The notes beneath the pieces are model-generated. The model was not told the origin of the DNA, did no database searches, and saw only the letters and a program-made list of their open reading frames with translations. From positions 3,748,501 through 3,812,500 of the forward strand of contig NC_044019.1 in the NCBI RefSeq assembly GCF_900496995.4: a stretch of 64,000 nucleotides of DNA, in the 5' to 3' direction. A program made the position numbers and the translations under genes. The stretch comes from Aquila chrysaetos chrysaetos (Eukaryota > Chordata > Aves > Accipitriformes > Accipitridae). Within the stretch, counting starts at the first letter, position 1. Each line of letters begins with the position of its first letter. Below, piece after piece: positions 1-31,916 of this stretch.

Positions 1-69
1 GTATAGAGTGGATGTGCAGCATTCCTGTCCCATTGAACACGTATCAGTGCTTCAGCTGAGTCTTGGTAA

Positions 70-4550
<4,481 letters not shown>

Positions 4551-7500
4551 GTGACCTTTAAGGAACTGATTTGAATCGTCAGAAGTATGACCTTTATTTA
4601 TTTACTTATTAAAATATAAGCAAGTGTAAAGCCAACCTTGATATAGTTTAAAGCTCGTCTCAAACTTAACTTTCAAGGCTGATTATTAAAATAAACAACT
4701 CTCTATAGTTGTGAAGTGGAAAGCATTCATCTTAGCAAGAAGTAATTCACAGTTCTCCATTGAAGGCTGCTGTCTGGAAGTGTGAAATGGTGAGTGCAGT
4801 ATTGTGGCAGTATGAAACCGATGAGATAGCAGATGCTGTGAAAACGCAGAGCTGTGGGAAGAGAAGTGACTGTGCAATTTTTAGTCCTGCTGGGAGCGGG
4901 TTTATCTCCAAATAGGAAGTTTTCAGGAGTTGCTCACAGAGAGAGGAGGGCAGGATTTAATCTTTCATGTATAGAGGCTGTGACGGATTACCAGAAAAGT
5001 TGTAAATCCTCATGTCTCTAGCGTGATCACCAAGCTACCTTAACATGGCAATAAAATGTAATTGTTTTCAAGCATGAATACTGAAACTTACTGTGTCTTT
5101 AGAGCAGCATAATTGGTTAGAGTAAGCAAGCTACTTTATTCTTTCAAAACGTGAATCTTGGGCACTTCCTGTATGCCTATTCTCTGACTAGTGTTGAACA
5201 TATGCACTGACAATGTGAATTGTTTTTATAGCACCACTGGATTATATGGCAGCTTAGAACAAAGATTATTTGCCAGTTCTCTGGTTTCATAGCAGGAGCT
5301 TCAAGTTGGATTAAATGGTACACTGGGAACACTGTAAAGTATGAGAACAAGAAGAAATGAGAATAGTAACGTGAATGGTATCCGGTGGCAATTTTTTGTA
5401 GTTCTTGATGAGGTCCTAATTCTCTATCACTTTTCTTTCTGGCTGAGGCAGGATTTCCAACTTTGTTTAGTGGTCTTAAATGCTTAAAGGTGTTGACATT
5501 CCTTAGTTAAAAAGCTCAGTTTAGGTGTTGTAGGCTGGGGTCCCCCCCCCCCTTTTTTTAAAAAAAAAAAAAGGGCAAAAAGAGATACTAGTCTAATAGT
5601 GTGAATGAAGAGAGAAGTGTGCACAGTCCAGCACTCAGTGAGGACTGTAAGAGTAATGGAGCATTGTGTACTCATAATATTTATCTTTCCAGCTTCCAAG
5701 AGATAGCTAGAAGCTGATATGAAGGGAGGATAGACACAAGAGGGGGAAACTTGTCAAGTGAAAAGGACAAAGTACAACATTTATTGGCATATGCAAGTTA
5801 TACTGGCACTTTGATATCATCATCTTCTCTAAAAGCTGTTGTTTTGCTGGGAAACAGAATTTTAAGTCTACTTGGTGTGTCTTGGACTGGATGTGTAGTG
5901 GAGTGTCTCCAGGACCTCAAAAGACTTTTTTTGAAATGAATAGTGCCTGTGTTCGGCGCATTTTTAAGTGGTTACTCTGATACCAAGGGGTTTGGGAGGA
6001 TCTTGGACTTGCAACAGTGGCTTTCTGAATTTTTTTTTTTTATTTTATTTTTAAATTGACTCATGGCCAGTTTCTGTTCCCACTACTAAAAATTCCCAAG
6101 AACTCCACTGACTTGTATATAGTTATTCCAGATTCTTACTGTTGTATATGACAACAGAACTGTTCTTTTGCATATGTTTGCCTTGCCAGCTATGAATACT
6201 AATTCAATCTGGAAATACTTGAGATTGCTTTGGCATTTTTGTGCAGCTTAGAAAAATTATAATCTTTCCCCCCTGCAAAGAGTAGATGCCTCGTGGCTGC
6301 ACGTGTACCTATATGTGAAGTTTCTTCACCAGCTTGGCATGTCCGACAATTCAGATCTTATCAGCGGCATCCCGTACACTACAGCTTATGAAACCTCAAG
6401 AAATAACAGCTTTTCTTTTACCCTCAATACTTTTTGTGTTTAAGTAAGATAACAATGTTAATGGACTAATACTGCCAGAACATTAATCTTGTTGGAGTTG
6501 CAGTGACACTGATTTACTGCCTTTGGCTTTGTATCCCTGGTAATCAATTGTTTGTGAATTTATGTGCAGCTTTTGTTCATTAACAATACAAAACAAAGTA
6601 GTACAGGGGAGGCGGAATGGGAAGGGTACAAGAATGCTGGCTTTTCTTATCTCTTCCCTTTTAATCAATAGCAGTAGCTGTTTTGACCTATTAGTTCTGA
6701 AACCACAGAAACATACTGTTTTAAAACAAGCTGTGCTAAACCATGCGTAGCTACAAACTTCACTTTTTACATGGCAATATTCTCTGTGTTTATTTATTAC
6801 CGTTGTTGCTGTGGTATAAAATAATCAGAAGGGCCTAAATGTTTTGCTGTTAACTTCTATTATTAGGATGGTCCTATGTGTAACAGAATATAGTTTTCCC
6901 CAGTTCTTAGTTTCTCAGTAGTATTTAAAAACTGCAGTTGACTGGTGTGCAGACTTTGTAGCTGGTAAATGGCTGGTTAGTTTTTTCTCTTAATCATAGG
7001 GCCTGACATCATGAGAGACAGAGTGCTTTGCCAGGGGGAGAGCACTACTCTGATGCGGAGCCCCTGCTTGTACTTGTCTTTTTTGGGCTGCTCTCTGGCC
7101 TGATTCAGTGATTTTTTTTGCAGTATACTGCCTGGATTCTCCACAGGCCTACAGCCGGAGCACTGACTGACTCCTGGCCTGACCTTCCTCTCTGCCAGAG
7201 AGCCCTCAGTTGTCAGCATGTGGCTGTCTTCTGCTCTGAGTGAAGTTTCCTCCAGCCATAACCTGAGCTTTTCTATTATTGTGCTGTTTTGCCCCTTTTC
7301 TTTCAAAGACTCTAAAGGCAAGAGCCTTGCTCCAAAGCTTTATATAACCATGTTTTATTTACACAGTCTGTGTGTGTTTAAATAATTCTACTTAATAATG
7401 ACAGTTCCCTCTACCTGCAGCGAGACTTGCTTTTGGAAACTTCCTGACAAAGGACTCCAAGGGAGGTGATGTCTGTTTCTACAGCACATAAATCACAATA

Positions 7501-8675
7501 TTTTTGATTACTCCATTGTGCCACATCAGTAGAGCCTGAGGTGTTCCTTGGGCTATAGGCCTCAACTCAATGCACTGATGTTGTAAGGGTTGCATTTTTG
7601 CCAGTCTGTGTTAGCCACTGAAAGCACAGTAGTAGCACTGCCAGACTGCACCTCGCTCCTGCTCGCTGCCTATGTTCAATACTTGAATTATAAAATGTGG
7701 AGGGTTTTTGTGTTTTACGTGCTTCCCCCTTTCTTGCTCTTTCTCCCAAGCTTCCAAAAGATTTTCTTTTCTGCTCTTCAGCAGTCTTACAGCTGCCATC
7801 TCTGGTGCTGAGAAGGCATGAACAGGGCCCTAGAAGCCAAACATCTGTTTAATAAACTTGACTGTAGGACTTCTGCACTCTTTCTAACAGTGGGAGGGTA
7901 TAGCTCAGGATTGAAATAAACTCCTTACCTCCCTTCTAGTTCAGAGCTTACAAGGTGAAAACAGGAAGCTATTGGTACCCTGAAGTCTATGCTTTTTACA
8001 GAATATTTGTTAGTCTGACAATGGCCATGCCTGGGATTGCAGCAAACATTTACAGCTATTTCAGCACATGAAGAGAGAAGCCCCATGCCACATTCTAGTC
8101 CTTCTTGCAGCATGAAAAATAATCTTGGTGTACAGCACACTTTAACGTATATGTCAAAACTTCAGTTTATCCAGGGCTGATCCCGAGAGAGGCAGTGCAC
8201 TGTAAACAGCCGAGTATGCTTAGATTTCCAAATGTGCAGCATTTTTCAGAATCAGGAGCTGAAAAAGTGTGCACAAAGATCAACTGACTGCTGTCTCCTT
8301 TACTAAACTGGTAGAATAGCTCCTTGATTTTCTATCTCCTAGCTGCTTTATCAAATGTGAACTGACATCTCTTGCCTCCACACTGTGGGGCTTTTCAGTG
8401 CACCAGAGCACTTAATATGTTCTCAGTGTGTATCTTACATGTAACTTTATGCTGTGGAATACAGCTCGTGTGTTGGCTGAATGTACAAAATGATCTGCCT
8501 ACAATATTCTCTTGTTCACGTTAAAATGTGTAAATAAATCAAGCTTTACAGTATTGGACCATAAGGATAACTGCTTAATTTTTCATAAGCAATGTTGCAT
8601 GTCTATTTAATTCTATTTGTCTTCTAGGTGAGACCTTTGGAAATGAAACTTAATAAAAGATTGTGGCAAAACCTA
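4551..8675 (+). other. NIPAL3: NIPAL3 3' UTR and possible extended 3' UTR
   Basis: Downstream of the stop there is an AU-rich stretch (4593-4610) and several AATAAA signals on the + strand: 4690-4695, 5050-5055, 7851-7856, 8533-8538 and 8652-8657. The sequence alone does not say which is used; the mammalian gene has a long 3' UTR as far as I recall, so the distal ones are plausible. The region also carries the homopolymer cluster at 5542-5572. No reading frame here resembles a known protein. Confidence 0.45.
5542..5572. repeat. Homopolymer cluster C11-T7-A13
   Basis: Three consecutive mononucleotide runs lie end to end: C at 5542-5552, T at 5553-5559 and A at 5560-5572. This is low-complexity sequence and prone to assembly error. 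Confidence 0.9.
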
Positions 8676-10860
8676 TAGAATTCTGGCCTGCTCCATACTC
8701 TTGGTATAGCTTTAACTGTCTGTAAATGTCTCGAGAGAAGTTAAGACAGAATTTAGTTTACTACTGTAAGTACTACATGCATTCAAAGAACTGTCTTTTT
8801 TAACAGGATACTTGTAAATGAAATGCAGATTGCTACAACTCATGTTTGGGGCTGCAGCATTACCAATACTTGCCATTTTACCTGAGTCTCCAAGTATTTG
8901 GCGTTAGCTATAGGAATCATACAGTTTACTTTCAAATCTTAGCTTTACAGGGCTTTAAACAAAAAATCTTAGCATTCGTTATTTCAGAGAAGAGCTTGAA
9001 AATGTGATCCAAATATAGCCTAAAGGAGTGGGGGACACACACAAGATGAGCCAAATCACGAAACCAAAAGCATTATATTATTGGTGGCCTGACTCATGGT
9101 TTTGCATGCCTGCCAACTCAATACTGAAATTGAGACAACAGCATGCTTCTCTGAGACAGCGAAGACCTCTAATACTAGTTGGGAACACTACGCTGTAGGA
9201 GATGCCATCCTTCAGATACAGGATATCATGTCTTTGATTGCAGGAGTAGACAGCTTAAGGGCATTTCCTAACAATGCCATTAAGAGATACAGACGGTCAT
9301 AAATTTAGAATACTGGCAATGTAGCTTAATCGAATGCTTGCCAACCTAATTAACACTCACCATATGGGTTTTAGTCCAGGGGGATAAGCAGAAGATAACC
9401 CTCAGGATACTCTTAATTAAATGTATCTCTTGGGGTCCCAAACCACAAATGGAAAAAAAAACCAAGAGCAGCCTTATCCACTTTGGTGTTAAAGCTGCAC
9501 TTCATAGCAAGTCCCTGGACACGAGTATTAAAACACAGGCTGGCACTTTCTTGAAGGCTTGCAGAAGCAGCATACCTAAGCCCCAGAGTTTCTGATAGAT
9601 GTGGTAATACTTTGTTAACATATATCACTTAAGGGGTAGTGTGTTATATGACACAACGGTGTTAAGCGCTAATATAAAGAGGTGGCAATCAAGCCAGATA
9701 GCAGGAGCATTACAAAAATGCATGCTACAAAAGAGGCGTTACTAGAAAAGACAGAGTATTTAAAATGCCCCTGAAATGGACACAAATGTTGGGAGCTTGT
9801 GGTATTAAAGCAAAATATATTGCTGACTAGGGAGGAAGAAAATGGTATTCAATTAATAAAGCATGTGATTGCAGCAAGGAAAGGCTAAGGTAATTGAGAC
9901 TAACCAATTACCACCTAAATTTGCACTGCATCTAAATTGCAGAATCCCTTATCTGGACAGGTAAGACTGATCTTTCCTTTCTAAAAGTGAATTCTGCTAT
10001 GCCCTGTTTTCTTACGAGGGAAAGGTCTGGACTGTGGACAAATTACAGCCCTGGTAAAGAAGGCCAGTTTAGCATTTCTTTCTGCCTTTTTTCTGTACCT
10101 GAACTTTAGAAGAAAGCACTTAAACCACAGAAATTTCAGTATTTATGTCAAAAATCCTAACTGTCTTTAGGCTTTCCAAGTGCGGACAAAGCAAAATATT
10201 TGTGTCAGTGAAATTCAATAGTTCTGTGTGCTTTGTGTGGAAAACCAAGTACAACCAAAAAAAGGATGTTGGTTTATGCTTTCTTTAGATGTAGATGTAC
10301 ACAAGCATTCATTTATCATACAGGTCAGATGACCACTGTCTCAAATCATCTCATTGCTGGATTAAGCTATGATTTACTCCGAGAGACGAGGGACATAAAC
10401 TGTCACTGTTCCCATCTGGCAACTGCCCGAGCGTGTCTGCCAGCTGAGGCTAACCGCAAAGTAAAACCGATTAACTTTGGCCGCCATCTAGGAGCGTACG
10501 TGGGTCTTTCGCAGCAGCAATCTGCCCAGCACAAAGCACCGTAGCACAGGTGCTGTGCTCCGAGAGTCAGTCCCGCATCCTCTTCTCCGGCTTTAGCCTT
10601 CAAGGTCACCCAAACGTCCTGCTGGGGCACCCCAAGGTGCTCCTCCGTCAGGTCTCAAACAGCGTTTCAAGGCTGTTAATTAAAAACATGGAAGAGACCT
10701 CTCTCCTGCCAGCAACTCAGCTGCCGACTGCTTCTCCAGAGGCAGTTCCTAGAGCAATTTGCAGCTTTTGGATCAATTCTCATCTCTCTGAGCTCGGTCA
10801 TTCCCACAGAGAACCCTGGAAAGCTCTTCCTCCAGGCCAAGCAGACGGTGGAAGCCCATC
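8676..10860. other. Intergenic region between NIPAL3 and RCAN3
   Basis: No coding similarity, RNA gene or recognisable repeat family was seen. GC content rises from about 10.38 kb toward the RCAN3 CpG island. Confidence 0.5.
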
Positions 10861-10879
10861 GCCTCAAGGATCGATTCGT

Positions 10880-11620
10880 GTAAAACCACCGTTCTTTTCC
10901 CCAAAACGCTTCGTGCCTTTTGCCGTGGAGACCCCACCGGGGGTCGGAACACGCCTAAAACCCGCCACAAAACCCGCGGAGCAGAGGGGGAGGCGGGCGA
11001 GCGGGGACAGGGGGGGGTCCCACACAGCCCCCTCACACCCCGGCGGCTGAGGAGACGCCCCCCCCCCCCAAACGCCCGCCACCCCTCCGTGAGGGGCTGG
11101 GGCTGGCGCATGCGCAGAGTCGCCCCCCACCTCCATCCGGGTCACCGACCCCCCCCCCCCATCCCCAGCTCCCTGAGGCGATGCGGAGGCGAGGGGGCGC
11201 GCACGCAGGCGCGTTCCCGCCGCTCCCCTCCCGCACGGCGACCGGCGGCGAGTGCGCGCTCCCGCCGCCGCCGCCCCCCCCCCCCCCTCCTCCTCTCTGC
11301 GCGGCGCCCCTTCTCTGCCGCTGCTGAGGGGAGCCCCGCCGAGGAAGACGGGTGAGCGTCCCCCGCCTTCTCCCAGCGCCCCGCCGCCGGCCATCTGTTG
11401 CTCCTCCGTCCCCTCGGCCGTCCCTTCCCTGAGGTAGTCCCGTCCTGAGGTGAGGTGGCCCGGCCCGGCCCGGCCCGGCGACGGTTCGCTGAGCAGCGCC
11501 GAGCACCGCCCGCCGCTGCCGCCTCCCGGGCGGGTCGGTGAGGGCGCGGTGAGGCCTGGCCGAGCCCGACCGTCCCGCCGTGCCGCTGCCGCCTGCGGCG
11601 GGGAAGTTGTTTTCTCCTTT
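10880..11620 (+). promoter_or_regulatory. RCAN3: CpG island, presumed RCAN3 promoter and untranslated exon 1
   Basis: A very GC-rich, CpG-dense block in otherwise AT-rich DNA, 5.4 kb upstream of the first RCAN3 coding exon. It has an NRF1 consensus palindrome at 11106-11115, three poly-C runs (11058-11069, 11149-11160, 11274-11287) and no TATA box. Two good splice donors follow: g/gtgagc after 11351 and gag/gtgagg after 11449. Either could end a noncoding first exon joined to the acceptor at 16,941. The start site cannot be fixed from sequence. Long open frames here on both strands are a GC effect. Confidence 0.7.
11106..11115. promoter_or_regulatory. NRF1 consensus site (GCGCATGCGC)
   Basis: Exact palindromic NRF1 core GCGCATGCGC within the RCAN3 CpG island, a common element of TATA-less promoters. 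The same 10-mer occurs in the SRRM1 island. Confidence 0.7.
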
Positions 11621-14600
11621 ACCCGTTGCTCCTTAGGGCAGATAGAGAGGGTTTGGGTTGGTTGTGGTTTTGTTTTTTTTTTTTTTAAAAGGAATAATCC
11701 CAGGGAAGTCTTCTGCCTCCCCCCCTCGTGTTTATCACTTGCCGTATTAACTCTGAACTTGGGTGTTGATCCCCCAGCCCGGTGACTTGCCCAGGGCTGC
11801 TCCCCCGGGTAGACCAGTCCTCTGCGGGTTTGCAGGATTGAGCCCGAGTGTATCGATAAACTCCTCCGAGCAGATCTGACTGTTGATGTAGAAATTGCCA
11901 TGGCGTTTTTAGTCCTTGTGAGTATTCAGGGCTTTCGCGAAGGATGTAATAATGTAAATGAGCTGCTTGTATTTCAGCAGTGCCTGAAGAGCGGGTCCAG
12001 ACGATGCAAAGGTAAAAACACCAGTGCTGTCTGCACCGATGCTCTGATGAAGAACTAAAGCTCTCAATGGCAGAAGCTGCATTTCCACAGTTTGCTTAAA
12101 TTTCGGAAGATCTTAAGCTTTGTATGAAGTTGAAGAGTTTGCTTTTGTTTCCGAGGTACCTGTCACCTGATATTTAAACGATAAGCAGGTATTAATTCTC
12201 AGAAGAACAAAGGACTTAGTAAAAGGTCTTATCCAAGTGGCTTTAGTTCTTGGGATCCCTTTGGTCCTGCTGTGTAAGGCCATTTAATCTAAAATCTAAG
12301 AGGGAGCGAGTGATCAAATAGCTTGCTAATGAGTATTGTTAGTTGTCTGCACAATTAATTTGCTTATAATTTTGAATTGTTTATTGCGGTAAGAATTAGC
12401 TGATTGTAGTAAATAACTAGCATTTGTATATTTTCATGTATATCAGACTGTCTTACAAATAGGTACTTCTTGACATTCAAGGGAGGTAAGTGAAGTCATT
12501 CCCTTTTTGCATAGGGAAAACTGAAGCAGAGCAGTTTGGCTGTTGCACTGATAACCACATCAGTGTACCTATCGAGCATGAAGTATTTCTTCTGATTTTG
12601 TTGTTTTCTGATAATTGCACAATAAAATAATTCTACCTAGTCTGTTAAAGTATCACTTCTCACAGTACTGTTTCCAATAGTACTTCTTAATTAACATTCA
12701 TACATCAGTCTTTACTGTCTCATCCTTATTTCAGGGAAGCTCTTGCATATTTTTGTGTTGCTCGGTAGCCATGGTGTTTTGGTACTAATTTAGGTGAAGT
12801 CAGGAAAAACAAGTAATCTGTGAAGAAACTAAAATGAACCATGTAGGTTTATGATTAAAAAAAATTAGAATGGTGATGCATTCTTAATTTTTAAAAAACA
12901 GATTATAGTTGGAGTAGCTTTTATAGTTCAGTGCTCTCTACAGAAGCTTTTCAGATTTTATTTTTGTACTAGCAAGAAATGCCGTACTGTAAATTATACA
13001 GAACTGTTGATCTTGTTCCTGAAATGTTTCCTTAACTTTGACTAAGATTGCTTCTATTAAATCACTTCCCCTGCAGACTGTTTGCAGGAATTCAAGGGAA
13101 TAACTGCATTGTCTTCTGCAGCTTAATAGTGTACAAGGTTCTACTCTTGTTCTCTAAAGGAACATGATGATTTCTGGTAATTCAATTTTTGTTACTAGTT
13201 GAGAAAGAAAATGTAATCTACTTCATGGCAATGGGGGTGTTTAAACTGCCCCAGCTCTCCAGTATTGCTTGCACACATCATTTGAGACCCGCTGCCTTTT
13301 TACAGAGCAGAAAATAGCTTCCAGTAAAACCTTTTGTTGCTGTATTTAAATGTTACAACATAAGGAATTCAAATATAATGAAACTTGAAACCAGTGAGGC
13401 TGTTTGCTGCGTGCAAAGCTGGATATAGTGTGCCTAGACAGGTTTGTGTGTTTTCTATCAGGATTCTTAAACTTCTTTACAAACCTGAAGAGCATCTCTT
13501 CTGTCCAATAATCCATGCCTATGCAGAATTTTCTGTGTTTGATAATTCCACAAATTGCTGTTGAGCAAAAAGCAGTATTTTCTTCATATCAAGGGTATTT
13601 ACCCTGTGAAAGGTGTACAGGGAAGATCTTTTGTGGTAAACAGAAGACAGACCTACAGTGCAGGATCATCCGGGCTGTCATCTCAGCTCTTGTCTCTGAG
13701 CAATCCTGTCTTGGTAGTTTGTTTTAATCTGTGTGCATTTTGAAGGTGGGAATACACAAGTAGAGAATGGTAGTTGTTGATTGGCTGTTTCACGTAGAAC
13801 TGGATGACATGAATGAGGACACAGAAGACTAAAGATGTAGGAGCTGCAAGTTTAATTTCCTTAACGTTAAGATGCTAGCTAGGCGGTTTTGCCTATGTCT
13901 GTTGACCGGTTTGTGCATGGTGAAAATCATAGTGACCTTGCAGCCTCACTTTATCTCTGTCGATTTCGTAGGTTACTTGAATCATTTATAAATTAAGTCG
14001 TAAAAGAAGCTACATCTTGTGGCTTTTTTGTTGGCTTTTTTTCCCTTTCTTTTTTTCTTCCTATCCTCTCTTACAGTGTGTGTGGTATTCTGTGATATCT
14101 GAGCTCCTGGCATTTGTTTGCAAACATTTCAGTTGTTTGTTATTGATCTGTCTCCAATTCCTGAGTTGATTTGGCAAAGACCGTTCCTTAATTGTATTGT
14201 TTACCTGGCTACCATTCTTGCCTTTCACTGCTCCGACTTTTGTATGTTGTCACATTTTCATTTACGAAATTGCCCTATTCTGTTATACCAAACAGACATG
14301 GAAATAGCATGGATGTCTTTTTTCAAAATACAGAATAACAGTTTCACAGTTTTAGAACCTTCTTACACTGGAACTTTGAACTTAATTTTAATTCTATTAA
14401 TTACTTTAACCAAATTTGGCAAAAGAAGGAAAAACTGGGATTATTTTTTTTTCGCAATGCATTGATATGTCTTTAAGTTGGTGTTTTAGAAAGTGTCTTG
14501 TATTGCTCTTTTTAACACTATCAGTTTTATTTTATTTTCAAGCAGTTATTTGCATACTTGTCTCATTGATGCATAGAAGATTGTTTCTATTCAAGGAGCC

Positions 14601-16941
14601 TATACAAAGTCTCATTGTACAGAATATTAGCCAGAAATACAGAGTTCAGGCATCTTATTTGTATAAATAAAAACCCCGATCTGCCTTCATTTTGTCAATC
14701 TCTTTGCTCATTTCTTTCTGAAGTGGTGTTCCTCTGTGCTAACATACCAAATGGAGGAACATGTCTGTGGTCACTGTGGTGTTTGGTGTTAGTAATTCTA
14801 CAGATTGCAGCTCCTTAAATGACATAGTAGATGATAACAACTTTAAAGGAGGAGTAATGGATTCAGTTGATAATCTATGGATTAAATTCTCTCTCATTTT
14901 AATTGTGATGTCTGATTCCACAGTACTAACAGAATGAAGAGAGGAATACTACCACAGGCTCAGTGTAAGTCACAGTAATTGTGCACTCCATTAATCTTAT
15001 TTTCTTGATGCATTTGCCTCCCTCCAGTCTGCTGCTTTCACTCCATTTTGTAGCTTATGAGGCTCAGACAGCCTGAACTTTTTGAAGCTCTTCAGAGCGT
15101 GGCCAACTTAACAGATCAACACAAAACTTGGTTACCTTACTTCCTGTCTTATTCACAATTAAGTCTTTGAATTTACATGCCAGCATTTCCAAACTCTCCT
15201 CTTTCTGTGCCAGTTGTGCTCTCTTGCCTTGTTTGCAAGTCTCCTCATTCTTTGATTTTTTCAGAAAACCAGGGTTTTGGAGCAGTCGTGTGTGGGTTAG
15301 GTGTTTCCTATTGTGATCCGTACTCTTCTCTGACAGGGGTGCTTGGGGAGGTAGAACCAAAACTAAGATAACGCTAGCATGTTGCTCTCAATTCTGTCCG
15401 CGTGTAGCTTGGCTTGATTGTAGGTGTCTGTGTCCTGTTGCATGTTGAATTGATTAGCCCAGAACTCTCTTTGAGTCTGTGCTGCCAAGCCAGATGGTGG
15501 CTTTTGTTTTTACTGTGTTGGCATATTTTCCTTTTCTCTTTCCTTTTTGCATGAATCAGCAAGCACAAAAAAATGAGGTTTCCACCAGCTACATGTTTTC
15601 TTGCATTTACATCCATCTTTCTGTGATGCTGAGGAACATGTCCTGTGAAAATTTTGGAACTTGCTGTGCTGGGAAAATTTAGCCAGGTCTATGCATGACT
15701 TTGTAATGGTTTGACTAAAGGTGTGACCGTGAACTGCTGCAGTTAGGTGTGCATGTGCACACATTGCTTGAGACAGCTTTTATGTGTCCGCGCTGAGGTT
15801 ACATTGATTTAACTCATTTAAGTTAGCATCACACCTTGTGTGTGTGTGTCTCTAAGCAGTTTGTAAATACTTTAAATAGGTACTAAATCTTTTTTTCTCA
15901 TTTTCACATGCTATTTCTCCTTAAGTACAAAGTGTTGAGAGTGTTTGGGTGGTGTTAATTAGAAAACTTGTCTTAAACCTTTTCCCATCAGTGAGCGTGG
16001 ATTTATGTGGATTTTTTAATGCATTTTTAAATGCATATTGATTTCAGGCATTTCTCAGTGACTGCTTCAAAAGAATAAACTAGTTAAGCAAATATTCAAA
16101 TGAGATCATTGCCAATGAAGCATAATATATTTACTTACCTCTGTAGCGTTGTCACAAATTAACACCCCCTCCAAATCTAGATATAGTGCAGTTACATGTT
16201 TTCTGTCATTTACATTAGAATATATAGTAGTGTGATAACCTCCTTGTGATTTTTACAGCAATAGGTGGCAAAAGGTATGCTTCATTAAAATCTTTTTTAT
16301 TGTGTAAAAACTAGTTTACCTAAAATCTCTTGCTTGTTAGCATTTTTTTTTTTCTTCTTCCTTGATGTGTTTACTCAAGGCTGTAGATACTCTCTTACCT
16401 ATGGGAAAGGCATGCTCCAGTGCTTAGGGGAAGGAAATCTCCTTACATTAGGAGATCTTAGGTTTTGTTCCCATATCTGCCACTGGCTTGGAGAGTCTTT
16501 GGACAGATGATTTAATTTTGCTCTATACATGTGTTCCCATTGATGCAATAAAGATATTTCTTCAAATATCAGAAGACTACTCTGATTGCTTGGGAAGTGC
16601 TTTTAAGTTATTAAATAAGAAATTGCTATTAACTGAAAAGTGTGTCATGGAGAAAAGCTTCTAGAACAATATTGTAGTTCTTGATTTCTGTCAGAGTAAA
16701 GGGAGGAGAAATTTCATTTACTTGACTGAGTGACTTTATCTTCCTTTTCATAGCTAGAACAGCGGAGTCTTTATCTCATTTACAGAAATGGGATACAGTG
16801 CTTCTGTTTTGTGGATGAGAGAACAAGTTTCATGTTGATTTCTATTCTTTTTTTGTCAAATTGTTTGCCTTAAAGAACAGTCAAAGCAAGAAGATGTGGT
16901 ATCTTCATATTCTCTTTTGGTTTTGTTTTTTGGAATGGCAG
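11352..16941 (+). other. RCAN3: Presumed RCAN3 intron 1 (5' UTR intron)
   Basis: Runs from the presumed exon 1 donor to the strong acceptor before coding exon 1. AT-rich, with a short (TG)n run near 15836-15849 and one candidate small noncoding exon at 11978-12011. No protein similarity seen. Confidence 0.55.
11978..12011 (+). other. Candidate alternative 34-bp untranslated exon of RCAN3
   Basis: A stretch bounded by an acceptor-like tgtatttcag and a donor-like caaag/gtaaaa, 0.5 kb below the CpG island. It is supported only by splice-site appearance. Confidence 0.2.
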
Positions 16942-16988
16942 ACCCCTATTAGAAACTGGAACATAAAGAAGAGTTGCTTGGGTGAACG

Positions 16989-31181
<14,193 letters not shown>

Positions 31182-31790
31182 ATTGTGTGGTGCTCAAGAT
31201 AGTATCAAGAATCAGACACTTAATTGAGTACATGTGTTGATGTCTGTACTGCTGCTATATGTTATGTATAGCGACAACAGATTTTACTTGTAGTTGTCTC
31301 TCATGTTCAAGATTTTGGATGCCAATGCTCTGAAAAGCACTTTAATTTTAGGGACTAGTCCCCCAAGTGTAGCAAATCCACCTGACTTGAAATAGTGAAA
31401 AATAGGAAGTCTGGTTGTGGTGTTTTTGGTTGGTTTTTGGTTTGTTTTTGGTTTGTTTTTTTTTTAAGATGTTGCCCTTTTCTTTATGTTGTACAGTGTG
31501 ATGTACCAAGTGCTGAAATAATATCTTACTGTCATGATTGGATTCAAGAAAGTTCATTGTATAGCAATTAAAAGCTGATCTGTACTGGTACAACAGCTTC
31601 CAGTTAATATAGTGTTAAATGCAAGTGAAACGTACTCTTTTTATGCTAAAATTCCTTCCCAGCTAGTAATCTCCTGGGGTGAAGATTAATCTTTGCTTTT
31701 CTCAGAAATGCCAAGTATGTGTTTTTAATTTGACATGAGGCACAAATACACGTATGGAACTAAATTCAAGTAGTTTTGCTAACTACACAG

Positions 31791-31916
31791 AGAAGAATAC
31801 AGGAGGAAGAACCACAGACCACGGAGAAGACAGACTCCAAGTCTGTCACCAACGCTGCTGCTGCTACTATCTGTGATGGTACACTGACAGGTACAATGGT
31901 TTGCACTGATGTCTAA
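31791..31916 (+). other. Candidate alternative C-terminal exon of RCAN3
   Basis: Two acceptor-like ends (ctacacag after 31790 and aatacag after 31802, 12 nt apart, hence the same phase) precede a frame open to TAA at 31914-31916. Joined to the phase-0 donor gag/gtaggg in the terminal coding exon, it would add an acidic segment (EEEPQTTEKTD) in place of VGGTMHC. The polypyrimidine tracts are weak, so this is speculative. Confidence 0.25.

Noticed and set aside
9310-9360. Short similarity to the start of a mitochondrial tRNA/rRNA region (aatgtagcttaat), suggesting a nuclear mitochondrial insert
   Set aside because: Only about a dozen bases resemble it and no neighbouring mitochondrial sequence follows.
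10864-11901. A 345-codon minus-strand open frame over the RCAN3 CpG island, and shorter overlapping frames on both strands
   Set aside because: Composition is Gly/Arg/Pro/Ala-rich low complexity from GC-rich DNA with few stop codons. It has no domain and crosses presumed promoter and exon 1 sequence.
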